NCBI GenBank assembly: GCA_002449785.1
Contig: DJXP01000046.1
Location: forward strand, 14,693 to 67,055
Direction: 5' to 3'
DNA from: Clostridiales bacterium UBA7001
GTDB lineage: Bacteria > Bacillota > Clostridia > TANB77 > CAG-508
Length of the DNA stretch: 52,363 nt
Of this stretch, positions 37,276-46,249 are shown one piece after another. A program made the translations under genes and the position numbers. Below the pieces are notes generated by a model. It did not search any database. It was not told the DNA's origin and saw nothing but the letters and a program-made list of their open reading frames with translations. The first letter of the stretch is position 1, and each line of letters opens with the position of its first letter.

Positions 37276-38272
37276 TAAAATAAAATATCCTGCTCTTAAT
37301 GCTAAAATGAAAGGAATGTATACAAAAGAATTAAGTCAAGAAGAGCTAGATGAATTATTAAGACTCTCATCATTAAAAGATGTTATTTATTTTTTGAAAA
37401 CAAAGTTTTCTAGTTTAGAAAACATTAATGAAAACATGAATAGAAGAGAAATAGAGCAGGAACTTAATAATTTATTTATTGAAGATATATTAAAGATTTC
37501 AAAATATTTAAATAAAAAAGAAAACGAAATATTTATGGATTTTTTATCTAAATATGAAATAAATATTGTAAAAAATGTTTTTAGAAATGTGACAACAAAT
37601 AGAGATTCTAAAAGATATTTACGAAATGTAGACAATTGGACAAGTAAAATGTTTATATCTCTTCAGAAAATAAATGATATTACAAGTGAAAAAGAATTTT
37701 TTGAAATAATAAAAAATCAAGAATATTTTTATATTTTTGAAGAATATTTAAAGGAACAAAAAGATATACCACTTGAAGAACTCGAAATAATGCTAGATAA
37801 ATTTTATTTTGAAAAAATTTATAATGAGGCAAAAAGCTATAATAAAGAACTTGAAAACATGATAGGTACTGAAATTGATTTGCTAAACATAATTACTATT
37901 TATAGAGCAAATAAATATTTTGCGTATTCAGATAATGAAATAAAAAAATTATTAATACCAATTTTTTATAAATTGAATAAAAACACTGTAAATAAATTAA
38001 TTAACTGTAATGATTTTGACGAGATTGCCTCATCTTTAAATAAAACTCCATATAGCGAAGTTTTTAAAGAGGAAAATTATTTAGAACACGATAAAAATCA
38101 ATATTTATATAATATTTATATTAAATATTTTAGAGAAAAATTATTTAATATTTGTACAGTGTTTTGCAACATTAATTTAATTGATGTAGAGATTAAAAAT
38201 ATAATAAACATAATCGAAGGAATTAGATATAATATAGATAAAACTGAAATACAAAAGAAAATAGTTTTTTAG
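37268..38272 (+). CDS. ntpC: V-type ATPase subunit C
   Basis: Part of the central stalk that sits on the membrane ring and receives rotor subunits D and F. The 334 aa are mostly helical, with repeated patterns such as LSSLKDVIYFLK near the N-terminus and LNIITIYRANKYF and KTPYSEVF in the second half, as in the ntpC/vatC family. It overlaps the previous gene by 8 nt and is followed after 12 nt by subunit I. GGGAGAG upstream supports the start. Confidence 0.85.
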   Translation: MFSKIKYPALNAKMKGMYTKELSQEELDELLRLSSLKDVIYFLKTKFSSLENINENMNRREIEQELNNLFIEDILKISKYLNKKENEIFMDFLSKYEINIVKNVFRNVTTNRDSKRYLRNVDNWTSKMFISLQKINDITSEKEFFEIIKNQEYFYIFEEYLKEQKDIPLEELEIMLDKFYFEKIYNEAKSYNKELENMIGTEIDLLNIITIYRANKYFAYSDNEIKKLLIPIFYKLNKNTVNKLINCNDFDEIASSLNKTPYSEVFKEENYLEHDKNQYLYNIYIKYFREKLFNICTVFCNINLIDVEIKNIINIIEGIRYNIDKTEIQKKIVF

Positions 38273-38284
38273 GAGGATATTAAA

Positions 38285-40174
38285 GTGTCAGTTGAAAAGA
38301 TGAAACTTTTGAGTATAACTGGAAAAGAAGAGAATATTGATGGTTTTATTGCTGAATATTTATTAGATAGTGGAATGCAAACAGAAGATGCTGCAAAAGT
38401 TTATGAAAAAGGTTGGAAATTAAAAAATTTTGAATATGATTCAACTGCTAAAGATTTATTAAAAATTTGTCAAGAATTATTAAATAAATATAATATAAAA
38501 TACCAAAAAGATATTGAAAGTAATAATATTGAAAAAGGAATCGATAAAATTAAAAATGAATTAGATGAGATTAAACATAATTTTGATTTACTAGAAAATG
38601 ATGTAAATAACAAAAAAGATGAGCTTTCTGAACTTAAGAAAAGAGTAGAGCTTTTAGAAAATGCTAAAAATTTAAATATTGACTTAAAATTACTATATAA
38701 TATGGAATATTTAAGATTTAGGTATGGAAGAATTACAAAGTCTAATTTAGATAAATTAGAAAAAAGTTTGGGAAATCTTAATACTATAATTTTAAACATA
38801 TCAGAAGATGGTGAAAATGTTTGGATTATGTGTATTACAACTAAAGAAGCTAGTGCTAAAACAGATAGCTATTTAAATGTTTTTAAATTTGAAAGATTTT
38901 GGATTCCTAATGAGTTAGATGGAAATCCTCAAGATATGTGGGCTGAATGTGAAAAAGAAATTCAAAGATTAAATTTTGAAATTGAAAATAAAAAAGAAGA
39001 AATAATTAGAATAAAAGATAGAGATGAAGATGATTTAATTAATTTGTATGCTCAGCTTAATTTATATATGAAAATAAATAATGTTAAAAAATTTATGGCC
39101 TATGATGAAAATGGATTATTTTATATTATTGGCTGGGTTCCGGCGAAAGAATTAAATAGAATCTTGCCAAAACTTTCTAAAGATAAAGCTTTAAAATATT
39201 TGGTAAAAAATCATGATGAAGTTGCTAGTATTCCACCTACTAAACTTAGAAATAATAGATTAATAAAGCCATTTGAAACAATTGTTAAAATGTATGGACT
39301 TCCTAATTATACAGAAACAGATCCAACATTATTTGTTGCAATTACTGCGTTTTTATTATTTGGTTTTATGTTTGGAGATGTTGGACATGGACTAGTAATA
39401 TTTATTATTGGTTTTATTATGGAAAGAAAGAAAATAACCTTAGGCTCAGTTTTTAAGGCTGGAGGACTTTCTTCTATTATATTCGGACTTCTTTATGGAA
39501 GTATTTTTGGAAGTGAAAATGTATTGCCATCTATCTTTATAAGACCAATGGAAAACATACAAACTATGCTGATTTATGGAATACTTATTGGTGTAATTTT
39601 AATAATATCAGCAATGATTATGAATATTAAAAATGGAATTAAAAACAAGGATAAAAAGAAAATATTTTTTGATACAAATGGTATAGCAGGTTTAGTTTTT
39701 TATTTAACTGTATTAATATCAGGTGTACATTTTTTAATAAATGGAAATATGATTGCTTCTATGAGTGTATTAAGTGTTTTTATTGTAGTACCACTTATTT
39801 TAATAATGTTTAAAGATAATATTTCAGAAAAACTATTTAAAGAACAAAAAAATGCTGAAAAAACATCAATGATAGAAAAAATATTTGAAATAATTGAAAT
39901 ACTTTTATCTTTTGCAAGTAATACAATTTCATTTGTAAGAATTGCTGCATTTGCAATTAACCACGTAGGCTTATGTATGGCTGTATATATTTTATCAAAT
40001 ATGGTAAGTGGGTCTGGAAGTATAGCTATTACTATTATAGGTAATATTATTGTAATTGTACTTGAAGGATTAATCGTTGGAATTCAGGTCTTGAGATTAG
40101 AGTATTATGAATTATTTAGTAGGTTTTATTCTGGTGATGGAAAAGAGTATAAACCATTAAGAGAAAAAATATAG
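38285..40174 (+). CDS. ntpI: V-type ATPase subunit I (membrane a-type subunit)
   Basis: Membrane subunit forming the ion half-channels next to the proteolipid ring. At 629 aa it has the family layout. An N-terminal cytoplasmic half with long coiled coils (about 80-130 and 220-260) binds the stalks. A hydrophobic C-terminal half starts near residue 330 (GLPNYTETDPTLFVAITAFLL, shortened form GLPNYTETDP) with FMFGDVGHGL, then seven or eight helices. The essential arginine is in TISFVRIAAFAINHVG. The start is a GTG at 38285, supported by AGGAGG 8 nt upstream. It stands between subunits C and K in the same operon. Confidence 0.92.
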   Translation: MSVEKMKLLSITGKEENIDGFIAEYLLDSGMQTEDAAKVYEKGWKLKNFEYDSTAKDLLKICQELLNKYNIKYQKDIESNNIEKGIDKIKNELDEIKHNFDLLENDVNNKKDELSELKKRVELLENAKNLNIDLKLLYNMEYLRFRYGRITKSNLDKLEKSLGNLNTIILNISEDGENVWIMCITTKEASAKTDSYLNVFKFERFWIPNELDGNPQDMWAECEKEIQRLNFEIENKKEEIIRIKDRDEDDLINLYAQLNLYMKINNVKKFMAYDENGLFYIIGWVPAKELNRILPKLSKDKALKYLVKNHDEVASIPPTKLRNNRLIKPFETIVKMYGLPNYTETDPTLFVAITAFLLFGFMFGDVGHGLVIFIIGFIMERKKITLGSVFKAGGLSSIIFGLLYGSIFGSENVLPSIFIRPMENIQTMLIYGILIGVILIISAMIMNIKNGIKNKDKKKIFFDTNGIAGLVFYLTVLISGVHFLINGNMIASMSVLSVFIVVPLILIMFKDNISEKLFKEQKNAEKTSMIEKIFEIIEILLSFASNTISFVRIAAFAINHVGLCMAVYILSNMVSGSGSIAITIIGNIIVIVLEGLIVGIQVLRLEYYELFSRFYSGDGKEYKPLREKI

Positions 40175-40216
40175 TTTAATATTAAATAAAAATGAAATTT
40201 GGAGGAACAAAAGAAA

Positions 40217-40669
40217 ATGAAAAAAAGTACATTAAAATTATTTTGTGGATTAATTATTGCAGCTTTAAGCACAGTATTATTTATAACATCAAGTTATGCA
40301 ACATCATCTAGAAATACTGTAACAAACTCTATTACAGAAGAAAGAGTTCAAGAAATTGTCGATGAAAAAGTAGCTAATGCTGTAGAAGGTGCAGTAAGTG
40401 AGATTGAAATTAAAAATGAAAATCAGGAGCAATTAGTAAGTAGTGAACAAAATAAAGCAAATGGAATTGGAATGCTTGCTGCTGCTATTGCAACGGGACT
40501 AGCATGTATAGGTTCTGGTATTGCAGTTGCAGTTGTTGCTTCAAGTGCTGTAGGAGCAATAAGTGAAGACCCATCACTTCTTGGTAAAACAATAATATTT
40601 GCAGGTTTAGCAGAAGGTATTGCAATTTATGGTTTGATTATTGCGATAATGATATTAAATAAAATATAG
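40217..40669 (+). CDS. ntpK: V-type ATPase proteolipid subunit K, signal peptide plus one hairpin
   Basis: Rotor-ring subunit. The 150-aa product begins with a signal-peptide-like helix (to about residue 28, ending SSYA), then a charged linker of about 45 residues, then a single pair of helices: AAAIATGLACIGSGIAVAVV and IIFAGLAEGIAIYG with the ion-binding Glu. Enterococcal NtpK has four helices, so this is the shorter c-type form with an added leader. At the position where Na+-binding rings have Gln in the first helix there is Val, and Gly follows the Glu, which argues for protons; this is inference. The start ATG 40217 has GGAGG 11 nt upstream; a TTG at 40199 would lie on top of the ribosome site. 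Confidence 0.88.
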   Translation: MKKSTLKLFCGLIIAALSTVLFITSSYATSSRNTVTNSITEERVQEIVDEKVANAVEGAVSEIEIKNENQEQLVSSEQNKANGIGMLAAAIATGLACIGSGIAVAVVASSAVGAISEDPSLLGKTIIFAGLAEGIAIYGLIIAIMILNKI

Positions 40670-40680
40670 GTGAAAAATAT

Positions 40681-40926
40681 ATGAGAATGGTATGTATTTC
40701 GAAAGAGCATGATATAGCAATTGGACTTCGCTTAGCTGGAGTTCAAAGCTTTTCTATTACTAAAGAAGATGAAATGAAGAATAAAATAAAAGAACTTTCT
40801 AAAGATAGTGATGTAGGAATTATTAATGTTACTGAAGAAGTATATGAAATTGCTCAAATGGAAATTGAGGATATTATAAAAAATCAAGAACTTCCGCTAA
40901 TAGTTAAAATTCCTAATTCAAAGTGA
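40681..40926 (+). CDS. ntpG: V-type ATPase subunit F (central stalk)
   Basis: Small central-stalk subunit of 81 aa (called NtpG in Enterococcus, F elsewhere). The fold signature is an alternating alpha/beta pattern: MVCISKEHDIAIGLRLAGV, then VGIINVTEEVYE and LIVKIP at the end. It is slightly shorter than the usual 100 aa because it lacks a C-terminal helix that contacts subunit D. The start has GGTG 8 nt upstream. It lies 11 nt after subunit K. Confidence 0.85.
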   Translation: MRMVCISKEHDIAIGLRLAGVQSFSITKEDEMKNKIKELSKDSDVGIINVTEEVYEIAQMEIEDIIKNQELPLIVKIPNSK

Positions 40927-40967
40927 TTTAATATTTATATAAAAATAAAAGAAAGTTGAGATTTTAG

Positions 40968-41546
40968 ATGATAGATATAGATAGAAAAATTAGTAAAATT
41001 GAAAAAAGTTGTTTAGAGATGGCAAGACAAGAGTCCAAATTGTTAGAAGAAGAAAATAATGCAATTATTAATGAGAAAAAAGCTAATTTAGTAAATAATT
41101 ATAAAGATGAACTTTCAGAAAAATACTTGAAGGATATAGATAATTTAAAAAAAGAGTTTAATAAAAATGTTTTCAATTATGAGATTCAGGAAAGAAAAAA
41201 GTTAAATGAATTAAAAGAAAAACTTGTAAACAAAATTAAGCAAGATGTTGAAAATGAAATGTTGGAATTTGTAAATTTATCAACATATAAAAATTTTTTG
41301 GCTGATAATATCAAAGGAACACTAGAAATGATTGAAGCTAGTGCAGAATGCATGGTTTATGTAACGGAAAATGATTATAATAGATTTGGAAATAAATTAG
41401 TTTCAAAATACAAAAATGTAAAGTTGGATAAAACAAGTAATAGCAGTATAGGTGGTTGCATAGTTTTTGATGTTACAAATAAAGTTGTAATAAATAATAC
41501 TATAAGAAATAGTATTGATGAAAGAATCTCAAAGATAGAATTTTAG
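40968..41546 (+). CDS. ntpE: V-type ATPase subunit E (peripheral stalk)
   Basis: Peripheral-stalk subunit of 192 aa. The first 100 residues are a charged coiled coil, followed by a compact globular part with the strand ECMVYVTENDY and the C-terminal GGCIVFDVTNKVVINNTI pattern (the family's GG-x-x-V strand) that contacts the A/B head. It pairs with the coiled-coil gene at 36952. The ribosome site before it is weak (GAAAGTTGAG). Order F-E-A is seen in other bacterial V-type operons. Confidence 0.87.
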   Translation: MIDIDRKISKIEKSCLEMARQESKLLEEENNAIINEKKANLVNNYKDELSEKYLKDIDNLKKEFNKNVFNYEIQERKKLNELKEKLVNKIKQDVENEMLEFVNLSTYKNFLADNIKGTLEMIEASAECMVYVTENDYNRFGNKLVSKYKNVKLDKTSNSSIGGCIVFDVTNKVVINNTIRNSIDERISKIEF

Positions 41547-41576
41547 GAATAATTACAAATAGGAGGAAAATTTACC

Positions 41577-43373
41577 TTGCAGAATAAAAATATAATTAGT
41601 GTTAATGGACCAGTTATAGAAGCAGAAGGTGAAGGGGATTTTTCCATGCATGATATGGTTTATGTTGGAAAAGACCAAATAATTGGAGAAGTTATTAAAT
41701 TAAATAAAGATGTAGCAACTATTCAAGTTTATGAAGATACTACTGGACTAAAAATAGGTGAAGAAGTTATAGGAACAGAAGCACCACTTTCTATTATGCT
41801 AGGTCCTGGAATTGTTGGGAATGTTTTTGATGGCATTGCAAGACCACTTAAAGAAATAGAAAAAAAAGTAGGATATTTTTTAGAAAAAGGATGTAATATT
41901 GATACTATTAATATAGAGAAAAGTTGGCATTTTAGGCCAGTAGTTAGTGTGGGCGATACAGCCAGTTTAAACACAGTTTTAGGTGAAGTAAAAGAAACAA
42001 AAGTAGTAATAAATAAAATAATGAATCCTTTCGATATAAAGGGAAATGTTAGTTTTATTGCAGAAGAAGGAGAGTATAAAGCTAAAGACATAATTGCGAA
42101 AATTAAAGTTGATGATAAAGAATATGAAATTAGTATGGTACAAAAATGGCCAGTAAGAACTGGCAGACCATACAAAGAAAGATTAATGACTTCTGAACCT
42201 TTAATTACAGGACAAAGAGTAATAGATATAATGTTTCCTATGGCTAAAGGTGGAACAGCTATGATACCAGGAGGTTTTGGTACTGGAAAAACTATGCTTC
42301 AACATCAAATTGCAAAATGGTCTGATGCTGATATTATCGTTTATATTGGTTGTGGAGAAAGAGGAAATGAAATGACAGAAGTTTTGGAAGATTTTCCAAA
42401 GCTAATTGACCCTAAAACAGGAAATGCATTAATGGAAAGAACTATATTAATTGCTAATACCTCAAATATGCCTGTTGCAGCAAGAGAAACATCAATTTAT
42501 ACTGGAATTACAATTGCAGAATATTATAGAGATATGGGATATAATGTTGCAATTATGGCAGATTCAACATCAAGATGGGCAGAAGCTTTAAGAGAAATAT
42601 CTGGAAGACTAGAAGAAATGCCAGCAGAAGAAGGATACCCTTCATATTTACCATCAAGATTATCAGGAGTATATGGTAGAGCTGGAATGGTTAGAGGTTA
42701 TAATGGGAAAATTGGTTCTGTTAGTATGATAGGAGCAGTATCTCCACAAGGTTCGGATTTTTCTGAGCCAGTAACACAAAATACTAAAAGATTTGTTCAT
42801 GTGTTTTGGGGATTAGATAAGGAGCTGGCATATTCAAGGCATTATCCAGCAGTAAATTGGAAAATTAGTTATAGTGAATATATAGATAAACTTCGAAAAT
42901 GGTATGAAGAAAATGTTGATGAAAATTTTAGTAATAACAGAATAGAAATTGTGAAATTATTACAAGAAGAAAATGAGCTACAAGAAATTGCAAAAGTTGT
43001 AGGGCAAGATGTTTTATCAGATAGCAAAAAATTGATTTTAGAAACATGTAGTGCAATAAGGTCAGGATTTTTGCAACAAAGTGCAATGAATGAAATAGAT
43101 ACTTATGTTCCAATAAAAAAACAATTTAGGATGATGAAATCTATTTTAAATTTATATAAAGAATCATTGAAATTAATAGAAATAGGTATTCCTATATCTA
43201 GAATAAAAGAACTTGGTTTATTTGATGAATATGTTAGTTTAAAGTTTAAAATAGAAGATGAGAATTTATATAAGTTTGATAATTATGATAATAGAGTTAA
43301 AAAAATGCTAGAAGGCCTATTAAATGAATATCGTAATCATCCATTGGGGACGGCCTTTAACAATTATAAATAA
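41577..43373 (+). CDS. ntpA: V-type ATPase catalytic subunit A
   Basis: Catalytic subunit of the head, hydrolysing or making ATP. At 598 aa it shows the family features: N-terminal barrel, the inserted non-homologous region (about residues 110-200), the Walker A loop GGFGTGKT (232-239), GCGERGNEM, MADSTSRWAEALRE and the PAEEGYPSYLPSRLS segment. The start is a TTG at 41577 supported by AGGAGG 10 nt upstream. The C-terminal residues HPLGTAFNNYK are encoded by a REP-like element (43344-43358), so the natural end of the protein has probably been replaced; a 172-bp gap follows where A and B genes normally abut. Confidence 0.95.
   Translation: MQNKNIISVNGPVIEAEGEGDFSMHDMVYVGKDQIIGEVIKLNKDVATIQVYEDTTGLKIGEEVIGTEAPLSIMLGPGIVGNVFDGIARPLKEIEKKVGYFLEKGCNIDTINIEKSWHFRPVVSVGDTASLNTVLGEVKETKVVINKIMNPFDIKGNVSFIAEEGEYKAKDIIAKIKVDDKEYEISMVQKWPVRTGRPYKERLMTSEPLITGQRVIDIMFPMAKGGTAMIPGGFGTGKTMLQHQIAKWSDADIIVYIGCGERGNEMTEVLEDFPKLIDPKTGNALMERTILIANTSNMPVAARETSIYTGITIAEYYRDMGYNVAIMADSTSRWAEALREISGRLEEMPAEEGYPSYLPSRLSGVYGRAGMVRGYNGKIGSVSMIGAVSPQGSDFSEPVTQNTKRFVHVFWGLDKELAYSRHYPAVNWKISYSEYIDKLRKWYEENVDENFSNNRIEIVKLLQEENELQEIAKVVGQDVLSDSKKLILETCSAIRSGFLQQSAMNEIDTYVPIKKQFRMMKSILNLYKESLKLIEIGIPISRIKELGLFDEYVSLKFKIEDENLYKFDNYDNRVKKMLEGLLNEYRNHPLGTAFNNYK
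43344..43358. repeat. REP-like half-site inside the end of ntpA
   Basis: TTGGGGACGGCCTTT is read in frame as part of the last residues of subunit A. Its 12-bp core GGGACGGCCTTT (43347-43358) recurs exactly inverted at 43521-43532. Confidence 0.65.
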
Positions 43374-43486
43374 TAATTTAGTAAATATGGGATTTGATAA
43401 ATACTTAATTACAGAGGAAAAAGCAAATGGATTCAAAAATAAATTAAAAATATAATTAATATATAAAAAAAATAGATAGTTAAATA
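43374..43486. other. Non-coding stretch between subunits A and B
   Basis: AT-rich spacer flanked by the inverted 12-bp repeats 43347-43358 and 43521-43532. It contains stop codons in every frame and no recognisable coding remnant except possibly GFDKYLITEEKANGFKN read from 43390, which may be the displaced end of subunit A. Confidence 0.35.
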
Positions 43487-43541
43487 AGGGGTGTCCATTT
43501 TGGCTACTTTATGAGCCAAAAAAGGCCGTCCCTTTTGGGGG
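43487..43541. repeat. REP-like palindromic repeat just upstream of the subunit B gene
   Basis: TTTTGGCT (43498-43505) and AGCCAAAA (43514-43521) form a hairpin, with GGGGTGTCC before and GGCCGTCCC after. The terminal GGGGG overlaps the place where the ribosome site of the subunit B gene should be. Confidence 0.75.
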
Positions 43542-43545
43542 AAAG

Positions 43546-44860
43546 ATGAAAACAGAGTATATTGGATTAGAACATATTAATCGGACCACTTGTATATTTA
43601 AAAACACCTAAAGAAATATCATATAATGATCAAGTAGAATTAATACTAAAAAATGGTGAGAAAAGAATAGGAAATGTTATTACTTTAAATAAAGATATTA
43701 CTGTTATTCAAGTTTATGAAGGTACTGATGGAATTGATACTCAAGAAATAAAAACTATATTAAAAGGTGAAAGTCTTAAAGTAAAACTATCTAAAGATAT
43801 GTTAGGTAGAGTTTTTAATGGTATAGGTGAGCCAATAGATGGATTAGGAGATGTAGAAAACTACATTTCGAGAGATATTAATGGTGTTCAAATGAATCCA
43901 GTTTCAAGAAAATATCCTCGTAACTTTATTGAAACTGGAATTTCAGCGATTGATGGACTTATGACCTTAATACGTGGTCAGAAACTTCCTATTTTTTCAG
44001 GGAGTGGTATAAATCATAATGCATTAGCAGAACAGATAATAAGACAATCAAATATAAAAGATGCAGATGAATTCGCTATTGTATTTGGACTTATGGGAGC
44101 AGAATATGAGACTGCTGAATTTTTTAAGAGAAGTTTTGAGGAAAATGGTGTTTTATCGAAAGTAGTAACATTTCAAAATTTATCTAATGACCCTTCCATT
44201 GAGAGAATATTAACACCTAAAGTTGCATTAACATGTGCGGAATATTTAGCTTTTGATTTAGAAATGCAAGTTTTAGTTATACTAACAGATATGACTTCTT
44301 ATGCAGAAGCATTAAGAGAAGTTTCTACGTTAAAAGGAGAAATTCCAAGTAGGAAAGGATATCCTGGCTATTTATATAGTGATTTAGCGTCAATTTATGA
44401 AAGAGCTGGAATGTTAAAAGATAAAAAAGGTTCAATTACCCAAATCCCAATTCTTACAATGCCTAATGATGATATATCACATCCAATACCAGATTTAACA
44501 GGATATATTACTGAAGGTCAAATAGTTTTAAATAGAGAACTATATCAAAAAGGAGTAAATCCTCCAATTAATATATTAGATTCACTTTCTAGACTTATGA
44601 AAGATGGAATCGGCAGAGAATATACAAGAGAAGACCATAGAGAAATATCAGATAAGCTTTTTGCATCATATTCTAAAGTTCAAGACGTTAGAGCGTTAGC
44701 AAAAGTTTTAGGTGAAAATGATCTTTCAGATGATGATAAAAAATATTTAGAATTTGGTGAGATGTTTGAAAATGAATTTTTAAACCAAGATTCAAATGAA
44801 CATAGAGATATTAATCAAACATTAGATATTGCACTTGAAATTTTGAAATTATTGGACTAA
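43546..44860 (+). pseudogene. ntpB: V-type ATPase subunit B, +1 frameshift near the N-terminus
   Basis: Regulatory nucleotide-binding subunit of the head. The start MKTEYIGLEHIN is normal, then the frame is lost at 43582 by an extra C; without it the text continues GPLVYLKTPKEISYNDQVEL, and then joins the long frame that runs to 44860. The corrected protein is about 437 aa, somewhat short of the usual 450-465. Features after the shift are complete: MNPVSRKYPRNFIETGISAIDGL, the GSGINHNALAEQI loop, LTDMTSYAEALREVS and the PSRKGYPGYLYSDL segment. As written, the only intact frame (from 43799) lacks the N-terminal barrel. A sequencing error is the simplest explanation, because the enzyme is otherwise whole. 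The stop codon TAA lies inside a REP-like element, and GGGGG before the start comes from another. Confidence 0.88.
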
Positions 44861-44910
44861 AGGGACGTTCCTTATAGTCCAGGAAATTGGACTAAGGGGA
44901 CACTCCTTTA
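44853..44910. repeat. REP-like palindromic repeat at the end of the subunit B gene
   Basis: GGACTAAAGG pairs with CCTTATAGTCC around GACGTT, and TAGTCCA (44875-44881) pairs with TGGACTA a few bases on; GGGGACACTCC closes the element. The first TAA is the stop codon of subunit B. Confidence 0.8.
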
Positions 44911-44981
44911 AATTATTTAAGTAATTTTGCAATTTTAGTTTTTAAGCTTGATTAATTTGAAAAGTATAGATGGAGCAAAAT

Positions 44982-45596
44982 ATGGAAAAATTAACACAAA
45001 TAAATTTAGTAGATTTTTTTAATCCTAAATATCAAAGATACAATAATGGACTTGGCATTTCTGGTACTGGAATTATAACACCTAGTAAAATGCTAAATGT
45101 ACTTAATTTAAGTAAAACAGATCCTATTACAGGAAAAGTTATGCCAGGAATTGCTGAACACCCAATTACTATAAAAGCTGTTTTAGAAGAAATGTATGGA
45201 GCAGATGTAAATAGCGAAGTCGCAGATATTGAAGAAAGAGTTATAAGAATTAGATATAGAAATGAAGATAGAGGCGAAGGAGAAACCAGAGAGGCTATAA
45301 TTGAAACACCGGCATATTTAAACAATTTTCAAATTAAATGTTTAAGAGATATTTGTTCTACATTGTTTTCAATGGAAGATCCACCACATGTTGGAGGAAT
45401 AGTTTATTCTGTTGATCCAAGACGAAATTATCAAGAAGGATTCATAATTCATGGAAGACCATGGGAACTTAGATATGGTTATGACGAAGTAGATGAAGAT
45501 GAAGAAAGAGAATCAATAGAAGAAATGCTTATTCAATTAGAAAAAGATTGTAAAAAGTATGATGAATTAAGAGAATTTGACGATTTGTTTAAATAA
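44982..45596 (+). CDS. Unknown protein encoded within the V-ATPase operon
   Basis: Predicted 204-aa acidic, soluble protein with no signal peptide or membrane helix. I do not recognise a family. Readable features are NPKYQRYNNGLGISGTGIIT near the start, a middle part rich in charged strands (IEERVIRIRYRNEDRGEG), FQIKCLRDICSTLFSMEDPPHVGG with two cysteines, and a strongly acidic C-terminal helix (DEVDEDEERESIEEM). The ATG at 44982 is preferred over 44970, because GGAG lies 6 nt upstream. It sits between subunits B and D in the same direction with short spacers, so it is probably made together with them. It may be an assembly or regulatory factor, or an unrelated passenger; nothing in the sequence decides this. 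Confidence 0.75.
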   Translation: MEKLTQINLVDFFNPKYQRYNNGLGISGTGIITPSKMLNVLNLSKTDPITGKVMPGIAEHPITIKAVLEEMYGADVNSEVADIEERVIRIRYRNEDRGEGETREAIIETPAYLNNFQIKCLRDICSTLFSMEDPPHVGGIVYSVDPRRNYQEGFIIHGRPWELRYGYDEVDEDEERESIEEMLIQLEKDCKKYDELREFDDLFK

Positions 45597-45616
45597 TAAA
45601 TATGGAAAGGAAATAA

Positions 45617-46234
45617 ATGGATACTAGCGATTTACCAACTAAAAGTAATTTAATAAAACAAAAAAAAGCATTGGATATTACTAAACAAGGTTATGAGCTA
45701 TTAGAACGAAAAAGATTAATACTTACAAAAGAACTTGAAAAATACAAAAATCAAGCTTCTATTATACAAGAAGAAGTCTATAGACTGATGGGAGAAGGAA
45801 AAGAACTTGTAAAAAAAGTTAATATAGATATTGGTTTGGATAATTTTGTAAATATTGCTAATGGTGTAAAAATTGATGACTATATAGATATAAAAAATAT
45901 TACTTTAATGGGATGTGAAATACCGTCCGCTGTTCATAAACAAGAAGTTGTTAAAAGGAATTATGGATTTTACAATACTACAAGTTCAGTTGATGAAGCA
46001 ATTATAAAATTTAATGAAATACAAGAAAAGCTTATAGAGTATGCTATAATTGAAAATACAATCTATAGATTAAGTAAGGAAAGTGGTAAAGTTCGTGAAA
46101 GGGCAAATGCTCTTAAAAATATTATAATTCCAGAAAATGAGAAAAAAGTGAAAAATATTTCTGAACAAATAGATGAAAGAGAAAGAGAAGAGTTTGCAAG
46201 ACTTAAAGTAGTAAAAAAGAAATTAAACAATTAA
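45617..46234 (+). CDS. ntpD: V-type ATPase subunit D (rotor shaft)
   Basis: Central rotor shaft that turns inside the A/B head. The 205-aa product has the family's long N- and C-terminal helices forming an antiparallel coiled coil: PTKSNLIKQKKALDITKQGYELLERKR at the start (key residues TKSNL and LLERKR) and ALKNIIIPENEKKVKNI near the end, where the RVNALE-type motif reads RANALKN. The middle variable part is of normal size. AAAGGAAA lies just upstream. It closes the V-ATPase part of the operon. Confidence 0.93.
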   Translation: MDTSDLPTKSNLIKQKKALDITKQGYELLERKRLILTKELEKYKNQASIIQEEVYRLMGEGKELVKKVNIDIGLDNFVNIANGVKIDDYIDIKNITLMGCEIPSAVHKQEVVKRNYGFYNTTSSVDEAIIKFNEIQEKLIEYAIIENTIYRLSKESGKVRERANALKNIIIPENEKKVKNISEQIDEREREEFARLKVVKKKLNN

Positions 46235-46249
46235 TCATGTGGAGTATAT

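Noticed and set aside
43374..43545. Extra small gene between ntpA and ntpB
   Set aside because: Stop codons occur in all frames, and the stretch is framed by inverted REP-like repeats; it is a spacer.
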